Shown: piece after piece, positions 1-13,800 of the stretch
How positions within the stretch are numbered: position 1 is the stretch's first letter
How the letters are laid out: the number at the start of each line of letters is the position of its first letter
Assembly (NCBI GenBank): GCA_944989445.1
Contig: CALYLW010000559.1
Coordinates: 1 to 64,000, forward strand
Direction of reading: 5' to 3'
From: Ampullaceana balthica
Taxonomy: Eukaryota > Mollusca > Gastropoda > Lymnaeidae
DNA: 64,000 bases
Notes under the pieces: generated by a model
The model's database searches: none
The model's input: only the letters and a program-made list of their open reading frames with translations
What the model was told of the DNA's origin: nothing
Program-made: the position numbers and the translations under genes

Positions 1-7
1 GCTTTTA

Positions 8-410
8 CAGTCGAAACCGGTTAAGTCGACGGCGTTGGGGTATGAAAAATGGCGTCGAGATAACCGATGATCGAGTTAAAACGAAAAACAAATAAATGGC
101 GGCAAAATATTAACTTGTGCTTGAAATTTCTTTATGTACGTGATTAAGTAGTTAACGTTAATTAGTGATGGGACGATTAATCGGAATAGTATCGGAACCC
201 TAATATTTCTTCACTCTTTCCTAAGGTTGTAATGACTGTTCATTTTAAAGCTTTATTGCAGTCCCATTCTATATGATATATTCATTTTTAAGGACCGTTT
301 AAAATTTAAATATAACCATGGTTCCCACTCAGGAAAATAGGAAAAAGTCGGAAATTCTTTTAAAAATTTTCTCTGCCTTGAAAGTCGGGAAAAGTTATGA
401 CTAATCGGGA

Positions 411-471
<61 letters not shown>

Positions 472-1580
472 TGTATATATATTTATGCCGAAGTAAAGGA
501 CTTTGATTACGTCTCACTCTGTGGTCATTTTTCGATTCCATTGTCCATTTAATAAAAAAAGTTATCAGTTTATAATTGTCTGCGCATGCATTAAAAGGTC
601 AAAGTTTTCGCCTCGCGTCGTCCCATGGTGCGTGTCACAGCCGCTCGCGTTTGCAATGGCCGTCGAATCAGCGAATTTAAAAAAGAAATAAATAAACATA
701 TCAATATGTTAATTTTAAGTTTAATGCTTTTGACGTGCAGGATATCTGTCACTATTAGACCGCTCTCGAATTTCCTCAGTCAATCAAACTTGTAATATAA
801 ATAAAACTATTGCCGCCTTGACCGTTGATCACAGCACGCTGTGTGTTAGACCTTGGCCGGCAACTAAGTCTAAGTGATTCTTTTTAAAAATCATTCCTTA
901 TCAGAATTCGACCTACAAAAGTGATGACGTGTATATTATATATATATATATATATATATACTGGAATATTAAGAATTGATTTCACCGTCACGCGCGTGTT
1001 AGTCACAGTCACGTATCTTACTGGTAACAAAACAACAACAAACTTTTAAAATAATAATAATTTTTTATTTAATTAAATAAAAACCACCGTCAATTCTCGA
1101 TACAAACCTTTATTTTCATTTCTAAAGATATTCGTTTATCTTAAAAATAAAATGATTAATGCATTAGAAAATGAATTAAGTTTAATAATAATATAACATG
1201 CACTGCGAAATAATGACGGTTAAAGACCGCTAACACGATTCACACACGGAATCAAATTGAAACTAAAAACATCCGGTAATTTTTATTGAAATCTGTTAGA
1301 ATCACACAATAGCCGGAAGTCTCGAAGAAAGCGAGATGTCAACACTGTTTTGAACTAAAAATGCATTGCTGGCGAACCGACGAGGATCGAGCTAACCAAC
1401 GTTAAGTTGCAAATTTGGCCCTCTTTTGTGCTCGAGGTATTAGGTTTCGGCGACTTAGAAAAATCGAATTAGCCGATGAGAAAATGCTAAGACAAAGAGA
1501 GAATTTGGCGGTTCCAATAAAAAACGTCGAGTTAGTAGGGTGGTCGAGCTAACCGAGCTCGAGTAAAGTGGGTTCGACTG
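8..1580 (+). mobile_element. pogo/Tigger-like DNA element, non-autonomous
   Basis: The ends are inverted repeats (CAGTCGAAACC at the left, GGTTCGACTG at the right) flanked by TA on both sides, as in the Tc1/mariner-pogo group. No transposase frame is visible. A (TA)n run lies inside at 414-475. A related copy in the opposite orientation is at 17859-19215, and partial copies are at 49945-50360 and 55871-56690. The family assignment rests on termini and TA target duplication only. Confidence 0.75.
414..475. repeat. (TA)n microsatellite
   Basis: An uninterrupted TA dinucleotide run inside the pogo-like element. A matching (TA)n lies at the equivalent place in the copy at 17859-19215. Confidence 0.95.
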
Positions 1581-1637
1581 TACTTCTTCCAATTACTTAA
1601 TAGAGATAAAATACTTTATTCTACCAATCACTTAATT

Positions 1638-1820
1638 CAGGTCAAAGACTGTTTATTCTCTCAGTGACTAAATACAGGTCAAAGACTGTTTATTCTCTCA
1701 ATGACTAAATACAGGTCGAAGACTGTTTATTCTCTCAATGACTAAATACAGGTCAAAGACTGTTTATTCTATCAATGACTAAATACAGGTCAAAGACTGT
1801 TTATTCTCTCAATGACATAC
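1638..1820. repeat. 37-bp minisatellite abutting a MED15 splice donor
   Basis: About five copies of a 37-bp unit containing CAGGTCAAAGACTG. Unit starts are at 1638, 1675, 1712, 1749 and 1786. The array ends directly at the 5' splice site of the MED15 exon at 1821-1888, so the intron begins with array-like sequence. Confidence 0.9.
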
Positions 1821-4800
1821 CCTTGTGCTGGAGACTGAGCTGGTATGCCCTGCATGCCCTGTATGCCCTGCATGCCCACATCACGGCCCTAGACAACAAC
1901 AAAGATAAAAAAAATACCATGATTTTCTTCAGTAGCTTGTATGACCACGCTTATCAAACACATTTATTGTTAGGGGCTGTCCATAAATGACATAATGCAA
2001 TTTTGGCAGATTTCCCCCCTCCCCCCCTTGTCACTCGTCGTCACCCCCCCCCCAACCCAGGTGCGTGACGTTATTTATGGACGGCCTTGTTATGTCTACT
2101 TGGTCTAAATCCAAATTATGAAAGTAGTTGATGACGGCACTGCAGTTGCTGTCCAAATTTTACCAATAAAGTTTTTAATAACTAGAAGCTTTGCATTTCG
2201 AACTTATATACGCTATCTGAGTGTCTGCTCTGCTGCTATGTTGTCTAACTACTGTGAACTCTTTAAGAGCATTTGACAAAGATGTGTTACTGCAGTCGTG
2301 TTATAATAACGTTTTATAAGGAAGTTTTCCATCCACATTAACATTTGACATTATCTGCAATCTTTTCTCTGTAAACGAAATTAAAATTATTCACTTTTCA
2401 AATAACAAGCGGTTGAAAAAATCCAAGTTAAACCCAAAGCTTCCTGGTCAAAATATTCAAAATTATAACCAAGCGATTTAAATATGTCTGCCAGAGGGAC
2501 ATCAGAGCAGCCAGAATACTCACAGGCGACTGGGAGTGTAAGGCAGAAGACCGATCTACGTGGCGCACAGTGGTAAAAGAGGGCTTCATAGTAGATGAGG
2601 AGCAAAAGGATGGAGGAAACTACAGAAAGAAGAGCTAGGAGAAAGGCCAAAACATTGGGAAGCACAGAACTCGTGTGCAAAAAGCTGTGGTAAAGGCTGT
2701 CATTCAAGGATAGGACTGCACAGCCACACGAGGAAATGCAACCCAACCAAACAGTGATGCCCCATCGTCTCGCGAGACGGAAGGATGCCGATAACCAAGC
2801 TATTACCCAGACAAGATCACTTGAACTTGGGGAAAAAAACAGCACATATAAAAATGAATGCCAACCACAAAATTGTGCTTGCTTTGTTCTACAGACAGAT
2901 GTGCTGGATTTCTTGGTAGTCAGAGAGCAAAATAGAAAGGCTGCTTATTGATTTTAAATTTTATTAATTTCTGTAAAAAAAATTATACGGCCTTCAGAAC
3001 ATGGAGATAAATCAGCTGAATTTGAAAATAAAATACAGAATTAATTTGGTAGAGACTAGATGAACAGAAAAATATATTTTAAAGACCGTATAACTTCTCA
3101 TTTGTTTGAAGACCACATAAAATAATACCAAGAACCAAGAAAACAATTTAAGGAAAATCCAAAATGACAAAATACAAGCCCTTCAAAAAAATTATTTCAT
3201 ATTTGTTCATCAACAGAAATAAACTAATTAACAGATTATAATAATAATATTTCAACATTACCACAGGTTATGTGAGAAATATCATAGGCATGTCAACAAA
3301 CTTAAGAAAGAAGGATGTAAATTTTTAAAGCCTTTGCCCATACACATAAATTATGACCTTCACCCCACAAACAATGACTATTGTTTGAAATAAAAACTAA
3401 TTAGTAAATCAAGATCTCACATAGAGTTGCTGCCCTTTAATCAGCATTACATGACTCTTGAAAGGCAAGATTAAATGCTGTCTGGTTTTTAAAAAAATAA
3501 CTGAATCCAGAGTGGTTGAGGTCGACTTGACCTAGTAACCATCTTAGCAATTCCCTTTTTTCACAAACATAAACAATAAAAGAAGAGGAAAAAAAACAGA
3601 AACACAGGGCAGAAGCATTGGAGATCCTATCAAAGAAACTGAATTCCTTTTTTTAAATTAACCATGTGTAGATGAAAATCTGTTTAATCAGCAGACTAAC
3701 AGTAACAAAAACATCTTGTACTGAGGCTAAATTAACAACTAAATTGGTAACCTGATAAGTGATCAAAGGTAAAATATAAATTAATATTGCATTCCTTTTT
3801 AAAAAATCACACTGAAATCAAGCTCTCAAAATCCTGCACACTGAGAAAGTTAACAAAAAATCACATTGAAATAATAATAATAGTAAATTTGTAATTTTTA
3901 TAGCGCTGTTTCCCAGCAAGGAGCCGGGCTCACAGCGCTTTACATGGAGATAATAACATACATATAATAATTTAAATATACATTCTTTTCATAACAACCA
4001 CATAAATAACAGTACAATACACATAAGCAACGTTAATCATTAAAAAGAAATGGTGTTTCTTTAATTTTGAAAATAAATTGTGGAAAGATGCGTCTTAAAT
4101 GCAGTCTTGAAGGACTTGGTAGATAAAATACTCCGGATGTGTAATGGTAGAGAATTCCATTGTTTGGCTGCACAAAAAGAGAATGACCTTTCGCAAAATG
4201 TTTTAGTTTGTGTCTTAGGAACACAGAGCGTGTCTGCAGAAGAGCATAGCTGAGGACTTGGTGAGTAGACCGACAGAAGCTCAGTAAGATAAGAAGGGCA
4301 TGAGTCAGAAAATAAGTTGTGACAGAGAACGGCCAGTTTGTAATCAATTCGGGCTTGTATATAAGTAGCCAATGAAGTGAGTAAAGTAGCGGAGTAACAT
4401 GGTCATGTTTTTTTGCCTTTAGAACTAATCTGGCAGCTGAAATCAAGCTCTTACAATACTGCACACTGAGAAAGTCAACAAAAAATCACATTGAAATCAA
4501 GATCTTACAATCATGCACACTGAGAAAGTCAACAAAAATCACATTGAAATCAAGATCTTACAATCATGCACACTGAGAAAGTCAACAAAAAATCACATTG
4601 AAATCAAGATCTTACAATCATGCACACTGAGAAAGTCAACAAAAAATCACATTGAAATCAAGACCTTACAATCCTGCACACTGAGAGAGTATACCAAGGG
4701 AAAAAAAATAAGCATTAAGTTGTTTAACAGAAATAAAAAAATTATAAAAAAACACAGAGATAATAAAAAATTAAACCCAAATATAACAGAGTTGAATTCC

Positions 4801-7800
4801 ATTTCATGTTTGGATTTACCACGGTCAAAGGTAACAACTTGGAATGCCTTTAATCTTGTTAGTAGGTGGGTCAAGCAATGCATTCTTAGGAATGCTTGAA
4901 AATTTTACCACACCAAAAAAACTGACTGAATTCCGACCAGATTACAGTTCTTTATTGAAAATTGCTTAAAGGTTGGTCCACACCTCCCAAATGTTCGCAA
5001 GCATTTGCCCAAGCATCACACGAACGCACTATTTTATCGGCGTATTTTATAGTGCGTTGGTGTGATGTTTGACAAAATGCTCTCGAGCATTTGTGAGGTG
5101 TGGACCGACCTTAAGGATTCACTGGCCGGACCAGCAGCCTAAAACTGTGGCAGCGGACAAGGCAGAAGCCAATAGAGCAAGAGATTCTCCAGAACCGGTG
5201 GAGATGGATTGGCCATACGCTAAGAAAACCTGCCTCCAATACAACAAGGCAAGCCCTGAAATGGAACCCCGAGGGAAAGCGTAAAAGAGATCGTCCAAGA
5301 AACACTTGACCCTGAGAATCGGAGACAGACATTAATAAAATTGGCCTTGACTTGAAAATGCTGGAGAGGCCGGCCCCAGGATAGAGATGCCTGGAGGACT
5401 CACTTAGATGGCATATGCCCTTGGAGGAATGGCAAAAGCCCACGATGATCGGCGGATGCCCCTCGTGGACGAGAAGGCTCAACAACAACACAAAAAACTG
5501 ACAGTGAAATGTTCAATGTGTTAATTGCTTTTCTGATTTTGGTATTGAAATTTTGAGGGGAAAAATCTAGACTTCTACTCGAGTAAATATGGTAAATTGA
5601 CCCTGGCTAAGTTTTCTGGTGCTTGAAGCTTGTATTTATAAAATTTAGTTAATAATGGTGGGTTAAAGTATGAAATCGCTTACCTGCATGTATTGACCCG
5701 GGACGCCCATAGGCCCCATAGAGCGAATAGGTCCTCCCTGATAGTTCCCCTGTTGATACAAGGAGAAGCCATGTTGGGTTTGTAGCAGACATTGAAAGTA
5801 GTTGAAAATAGGATTGCACAGAATAAGTTAGTGAGAAATGAGAAGAAGAAATCCTGTAAGAAATGATAAACTAAAATATACAGTTAAATTACAGCTACTT
5901 AGGGAGAAATAAGTTTAATAAGGAGCTGATGTACAGCTAGTTAGTGAGAAATAAGGAGCTGAAGTACAGCTAGTTAGTGAGAAAAAAGGAGCTGATGTAC
6001 AGCTAGTTAGTGAGAATTAAGGAGCTGATGTACAGCTAGTTAGTGAGAAATAAGGAGCTGAAGTACAGCTAGTTAGTGAGAAATAAGGATCTGAAGTACA
6101 GCTAGTTAGTGAGAAATAAGGAGCTGATGTACAGCTAGTTAGTGAGAAATAAGGAGCTGATGTACAGCTAGTTAGTGAGAAATACGGAGCTGAAGTACAG
6201 CTAGTTAGTGAGAAATACGGAGCTGAAGTACAGCTAGTTAGTGAGAAATAAGGATCTGAAGTACAGCTAGTTAGTGAGAAATACGGAGCTGAAGTACAGC
6301 TAGTTAGTGAGAAATACGGAGCTGAAGTACAGCTAGTTAGTGAGAAATAAGGATCTGAAGTACAGCTAGTTAGTGAGAAATAAGGAGCTGATGTACAGCT
6401 AGTTAGTGAGAAATAAGGAGCTGATGTACAGCTAGTTAGTGAGAAATACGGAGCTGAAGTAGAGAAAGTAAGTAAGAGTTATAAGCAGCTAATGTACAGT
6501 GAGAAAAGACAGGCTTACACCAGCTCCAGACGTAGGCTGTGGCTGCCCTTGGACACCAGGCATAGTTTGAGGGGAGGTAACCATGAATGCATCTTGACGC
6601 TGGAAGTAAACAAGTTATCTTCATGCTGCACGTAGATTTTAACTTTTTTCCCTAAATTCAGGTATTAAACGTGAGAGCTCTTTGTCATTTGTCATTTTTA
6701 CAGAGGTTCACAGGCTCTGACATCACATGACAGTTTTGACAACATTGAAACTAACATATTACGTACTCACAGCAGACATGACAAGACTGAAACTAACATC
6801 TTACGTACTCACAGCAGACATGACAACATTGAAACTAACATCTTACGTACTCACAGCAGACATGACAACATTGAAACTAACATCTTACGTACTCACAGCA
6901 GACATGACAACATTGAAACTAACATCTTACGTACTCACAGCAGACATGACAACATTGAAACTAACATCTTACGTACTCACAGCAGACATGACAACATTGA
7001 AACTAACATCTTACGTACTCACAGCAGACATGACAACATTGAAACTAACATCTTACGTACTCACAGCAGACATGACAACATTGAAACTAACATCTTACGT
7101 ACTCACAGCAGACATGACAACATTGAAACCGACTTCTATTTAATTGATGTACATACAAAGAAATAATATGTACCAACAATACTTAGACTTACATCCTAAT
7201 ACAGATACCAACCTAACCTACACAAACATCACATATACAAAACAACATACACAGATAATCTCATATACAAAACAATATACACATAAATTCCATTTACCAA
7301 CCTAACAAACACAGACATCACATATACCAACATAACATACACAGACATCACATCACATATACCAACCTAGCATACACAGACATCACATATACCAACCTGA
7401 CATACACAGATATCACATCACATATACCTAACTAACATACACAGACATCACATATGCAAACCTAACATACACAGACATCACATATACCAACCTGACACAC
7501 AGACATCACATATGCCAACCTGACATTCACAGACATCACATATACCAACCTGACATACACAGATATCACATCACATATACCTAACTAACATACACAGACA
7601 TCACATATGCCAACCTAACATACGCAGACATCACATATGCCAACCTAACATACGCAGACATCACATATGCCAACCTAACATACGCAGACATCACAAATAC
7701 CAACCTGACATACACAGACATCACATGTACCAACCTGACATACACAGACATCACATGTACCAGCCATGGGGGGGCGCCACAGGGTGGGCCAGGTGGGCCA

Positions 7801-10800
7801 TGGCCCACCCAATTTTTAGAGCTAATGGGCCACAATGTATTTGGCCCACCCAAAAAATCAACTGAAACCAACAATAGAGAAACTGTTTAATGTACAACTC
7901 TTCTTTTTTATAAGTTTGTTAATTTTGTTAGTACTAAATAACATTGCGATTTTGAAAAAAATCAGTTTTGCTTAAAATAATTTCACTATGTGGCCGTGGC
8001 CACCACAGAAACCGGGCAGTACCCCCGTCTCCCTCCCCATCCCCTCTCCAATCCCCTCCATTCTCTCAGACCATATCGCATCAGTCCCTCATCCGGTCGA
8101 GTGGAGGGTTGACCATTGGAATGCGGCGATCGCGGGTCGCGTTAGCGCCGAACAAAAGCTCAAGTTTAAGTACCAACAATTGCGGTCAGGGTCGGAGACG
8201 TCATGGGGCAGTGGTCAATGAGTGACATTTTTAGTGCGTCCTGACGGGACAAGAGAACAGGGGAATTCCAACAGTATTTTATAGTGGCCAGGGAAAAACA
8301 TGAATGGAACGAGTTTTTACGACTTGAGCCATAGGATGATCTCCAATGTCACCCACACTCCTCTGACTACCAATATAAGGGGAGGTCTGTGGGAGACAAG
8401 GGAGAGAGAGTCACACAGCGCCTTGAGAGCGAGTGATCCAGTGCCTGATGAGGTGTACCGAACTTAGTGGTAGTGTAGGGCATAGCTTAGGGACTTATAA
8501 AATTGTATACTGTGCTTCCTGATTTAGTTATTTACTTTAGTGCTTTAACTGTGTCAGCCTTAGGATAGAAATTACTCTAATAAACACTATTCACAACTAT
8601 AGTCCGCACTACCTGTGTGTTATCTACTTATTAAATAAAACTGTCAATTTGTGTGTGTTTGCTGCAATATAGCAAGATATAATCAACCATAACATTCCAA
8701 CTACAGTCACCACTGGGCTACAACTAAAAACTAATAAAAAAACTAATAAAAAGGAAACTGAGCATGATGTAATTATGGAAATAAAAACATATTGCTCGAA
8801 AAATTGCCCATGAATCTTTTTTGATAAAAATACGTACATCTGAAAAATAAACTATGAAGCGTTTCCTCACGCAATCCACTCAACCAGAAATACCGAGTAA
8901 AAAAGTTGAAAACGTCGTCTCATCTGATGTTATTATGGACGATGTTGATACCAAGGATCTAACTGATTTTCCAGATGATACGTTGTTAAGCGAGGCTGCT
9001 CGTGATTACAGAGGACGTCGTCGACAACCGCAGGTAAAATGGTTTAGCAGTCATCCATGGCTGCGCATATCACATAACGGAAAGTTATGCTTTGCAGCTG
9101 GTGTCGTGAAATGGGCAACAAGCGTCTTGTTGGAGCATGTAAAGTAGAGTCCATGTTCATTGACAAGGGATTCAACAACTGGAAAGACGGATCCAAGAAG
9201 CTGGATGAACACGCAGCGTCTTCTTCTCACAGAACAGCGGCCTAATACGTGAGTAATAGAAACAAACTGCCTGTTGCCACGCAAATATGTTGTCAGCTGG
9301 CTAAAGAACAGCAAGTCAATCGGGTTGGTCATTCAGCTGAACGGTCTAATGTTCCTCATGCGACAAGGGGTGGCGATTCGTCGTGGTAAAGATGAGAAAA
9401 ACGACAATCTGCTTAAAATTAATTCAGATGATGACTAGCAGTATCAGTGGTGATACATCAACATCAATTGGCCTACAAAAGGGCATTCACTTAAGCCACG
9501 ACATTGTCAACGACATTGTCAACTGTTACGGATGGTGATTGATAGATATCGTAGATAACATTTTGGCACTTATCGCCTGGTTCAACGATGCCGAATTGAG
9601 ACGAGACACTCATAAGACCGTGTATGCAGTGGTGGCAACGCTGGTCATGCTTCCCAGCACCACTTCGTCATGTGAGCGAGCGTTCTCCGGGTTGCGGCGG
9701 TTGAAGACTTACTTGCGATCGACAATGGCGCAAGAGACTTAATTCTATTATGATGGCTAACGTGTACCTTGACCTGATATATAGTATCAACTGTGTATCA
9801 GCGGGGAACGAGTTCACCGGTCTATATGACTGACGTAGAAAAGTTTATGGACATTTCTCTTGACTTTTGACTATTTTATTTTGAGTTAATGTTTGATTGT
9901 TATATAATATAAATCATATCATATGCTTTTTCATTACCATTCTGTTCAAATTTATTGAAATTTACTCACTACACTGTCGCCCATTTGGAAGTTAGACACT
10001 GGAAAAATTAAAAAGGGAAGGGTACAGAGATAGGAAGAGACCAGGGTTCAAGGCCTTATTTAAGGCAAAGGTATCGAATGAAACAAATTTGTGTTACCAA
10101 CTTGGCCCACCCAATATTTTGCTCATGGCGCCCCCCATGGTNACCAACCTGACATACACAGACATCACATATACCAACCTGACATACACAGACATCACAT
10201 GTACCAACCTGACATACACAGACATCACATGTAACAACCTGACATACACAGACATCACATATGCCAACCTGACATACACAGACATCACATGTACCAACCT
10301 GACATACACAGACATCACATATGCCAACCTAACACATTGGGACAACAAGAAAACTCTAGCCACACGCCGACACAGAACACATTATAACAAACCATCAGTT
10401 GCGGTGGCCGCTGTACCATTTGGGGTCTCATGTGTGGCTGCTGCCGCATTATAACCTCCATCATGCGCTGCTGCTGCTGTTGTTGCGCTGTGGCACCCAT
10501 GGGGCCACCCATACCGTGCATCATCCCACCTACAATAGCATCAGGGGTAAAGTCTCATTGGTAAAAAATTTTAAATGGCCACAAGTTTTAGCTGATCAAC
10601 TAGTACAGGGGTGGGCAAAATGCGGTCCACGGGCCAAATGCGGCCCACCTCAGAGTTTTTTGTGGCCGGCCAAGACATTAAGAAAACCCGCATTGAAATG
10701 TGATAAGGTACACTCATATCATTACAGTAAATTGATTCTATAATTATATGTGCTAGTAGCTAGAAATCTAGATAAAATGACAATAGCACAATAAATATGT

Positions 10801-13800
10801 TTAATAAAACTACCACTTTTGTTTAGTTTTATTTATTGACTAGCGTATCACCCGTCAAAAATGACTGATTTTTTCAAAATAAATACTCGTCAAATTAAAA
10901 AATAAGTAATACAGAACTTTCATTTATTTTTATTTGATTCATTTATGATCATATTGGACAATTTTATGCGGAACGTTCGAAAAGAGTTATATTTGGTGCA
11001 GTAATTTTTGGTGCGCACTATTGAAAAAATCAGCATTACATCCAAGAAGCATTACATCCATTGCGGGAATTATGTATGTTGAATGATTTTTATGATACCA
11101 TTTATACTTTTTCTGAAATGAAATGTTAACTAAAGGATACAACCATTTTAAATGCTGGGGCCCTCCAATAAAATAAGCTACCACAAAGTGGCCCCCAGAG
11201 CCAAAACAATTGCCCACTCCTGAACAAGTAGGTTTTTGACAAAAGCTGGCCAACTGTTACCTACTTTAATTAAGCTACAGTGAGCCTTCAATAATAACAG
11301 AAATTGATCATTATGATTGATTAAATTGAACCCAAAAAAAATTATGCAGGAAATTCTTAATTGGGCCAAGTAAAGAAATAAATATATATTATAATAATAT
11401 AAGCACAAATAATTAAGTATGAAACAATACAGCATGTATTTATTTTTCTAATCCAGGAGGCCAATGTCAATGTCATATCAGTTCACACAATGTTTTTTTA
11501 TAGTAATTCATGGGTAGCGAACCAAGTTTAAGTTAAGGATCTAAATAAAACACAACAACCTACATCAACGTAAAATTTGAAAAGTGTTAAATTCAGCAGT
11601 GGACAAAAAAAACTACAAAGCAGTTTAAAGACGATATTGCCCAAATGATTTTTTTTTAAATTAACAAGTGCTGTACCAAGAGACCGTATAAAAACAGGAC
11701 TGCCAACTGCGTCACCGTCATCATCTCATAAACGCTGCTTGAAAATGTGTGACAAACATGGCAGCAGTTGACACAGAAATCGTGTTGGATTGGTGATCTG
11801 TTACTCATGTCTCAGAAACAAATTGTAAACTACCCTGAGGGTTGGCAGCCCATCAGATAAGGTCACTTGTTATACCACTTGTTATACCACTTGTTATACC
11901 ACTTGTTATAACACTTGTTATACCTCTTGTTATACCACTTGTTATACCACTTGTTATACCACTTGTTATACAAACTGTTATACCACCTGTTATACCACCT
12001 GTTATACCACCTGTTATACCACCTGTTATACCACCTGTTATACCACCTGTTATACCACCTGTTATACCACTTGTTATACCACTTGTTATACCACTTGTTA
12101 TACCACTTGTTATACCACTTGTTATACCACTTGTTATACCACTTGTTATACCACTTGTTATACCATTTATTATACCACTTATTATACCACTTATTATACA
12201 ACTTATTCACTTATTATACCACTTATTATACCACTTATTATACAACTTATTCACTTATTATACCACTTATTCACTTATTATAACACTTATTATACCACTT
12301 GTTATACCACTTATTATAAAACTTATTATACCACTTATTCTTCCACTTGTTATACCTCTTGTTATACCACTTATTATACCACTTATTATACAACTTATTC
12401 ACTTATTATACCACATATTATACAACTTATTCACTTATTATACCACTTGTTATACCACTTATTATACCACTTGTTATACCACTTATTATTAAACTTATTA
12501 TACCACTTGTTATACCACTTATTATACCACTTGTTATACCACTTATTATAACACTTATTATACCACTTGTTATACCATTTATTATACCACTTATTATACC
12601 ACTTATTATAACACTTGTTATACCACTTATTATAACACTTATTATACCACGTGTTATACCACTTGTTATACCACTTATTATACCACTTATTATACCACTT
12701 ATTATACAACTTATTCACTTATTATACCACACATTATACAACTTATTCACTTATTATACCACTTGTTATACACTTATTATACCACTTATTATACCACTTA
12801 TTATACCACTTATTATACCACTTATTATACCACTTGTTATACCACTTATTATACCACTTGTTATACCACTTGTTATACCACTTGTTATACCACTTATACC
12901 AATTATTATTCCACTTATTATACCACTTATTATACCACTTAGTATACCACTTATTATACGACTTATTATACCACTTTTTCATCAGAACATCAGGATGTAG
13001 CAATATAAATAGGGTTAAGACTAAGGACCAACCGGGTAGACATTTTCTACCGGGTACCAAATACGAATAGTTAGATGTACTATTTGCCAGATCTGGGTAC
13101 GAATCCGAGTACTAGGGTTGTTTAACAAAAATCAAAAATTCGAATTAATTTCGGTTTTGAAAACGATTAGCGGTCACTTTATTTCGTAAAACCATACCCG
13201 CCTTGTATTTAGCTTTCACGTTTTCTACAAATAAAATTTAATTTTAGGCATTCAATTAGGTTTATTAAATTATTATTGACTGCATTTTTTTATTGTTTAC
13301 TTGACCACCGTCTACACTCTTCATGCAAAATGCAATGATATTATAATTATTATTATGGCCAGAAGAAGGGATAATTAATTTATTAAAATTTAAAACAATA
13401 AATTCATTATATATTACTTGTAAATTTGGTTTCTCTTGTTAATATGTAACTTATTTACTTTGTAACTGTTAGTCACTGCTAATTTTAGTTAATATATTTA
13501 CTTTAATTTGAATTTATTTTATTATTTTATTCGATATTTAAACAGTTTAAATTTTAAATATGGTGGCGTGGCGCTAGTCGCTAGAAGTAAACACGAAAGT
13601 GTAGAAAATTAGTTTATTAACTTTATATCTTTATAATTTCAAATTATTAATTTCTATAATTAGGTTACATTTGTTACATTTTTAATAATTTGTAAGTATA
13701 CTAATCTTGAATCTTGATATTTATCGAATTCCAAAATTGTATTTTTTAAAGGTATTTTTAGATATTTGGCATTCGGCTATTTGAGTGGGAACTATTTGCA

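Larger units (their letters stand above)
7765..10139 (+). mobile_element. hAT DNA transposon, degenerate, inside the 30-bp minisatellite
   Basis: Termini are mirrored (CATGGGGGGGCGCCA and TGGCGCCCCCCATG), followed inward by a second mirrored GGGTGGGCCA/TGGCCCACCC motif. The left flank GTACCAGC and right flank GTnACCAAC fit an 8-bp target duplication of the satellite sequence GTACCAAC, with the N at 10142 inside the right copy. The interior holds remnants of a hAT transposase. Confidence 0.8.

Noticed and set aside
11842..13070. Long overlapping open frames on both strands (up to about 217 codons)
   Set aside because: They are translations of the 12-bp satellite; periodic tetrapeptides on both strands, no splice or start context.
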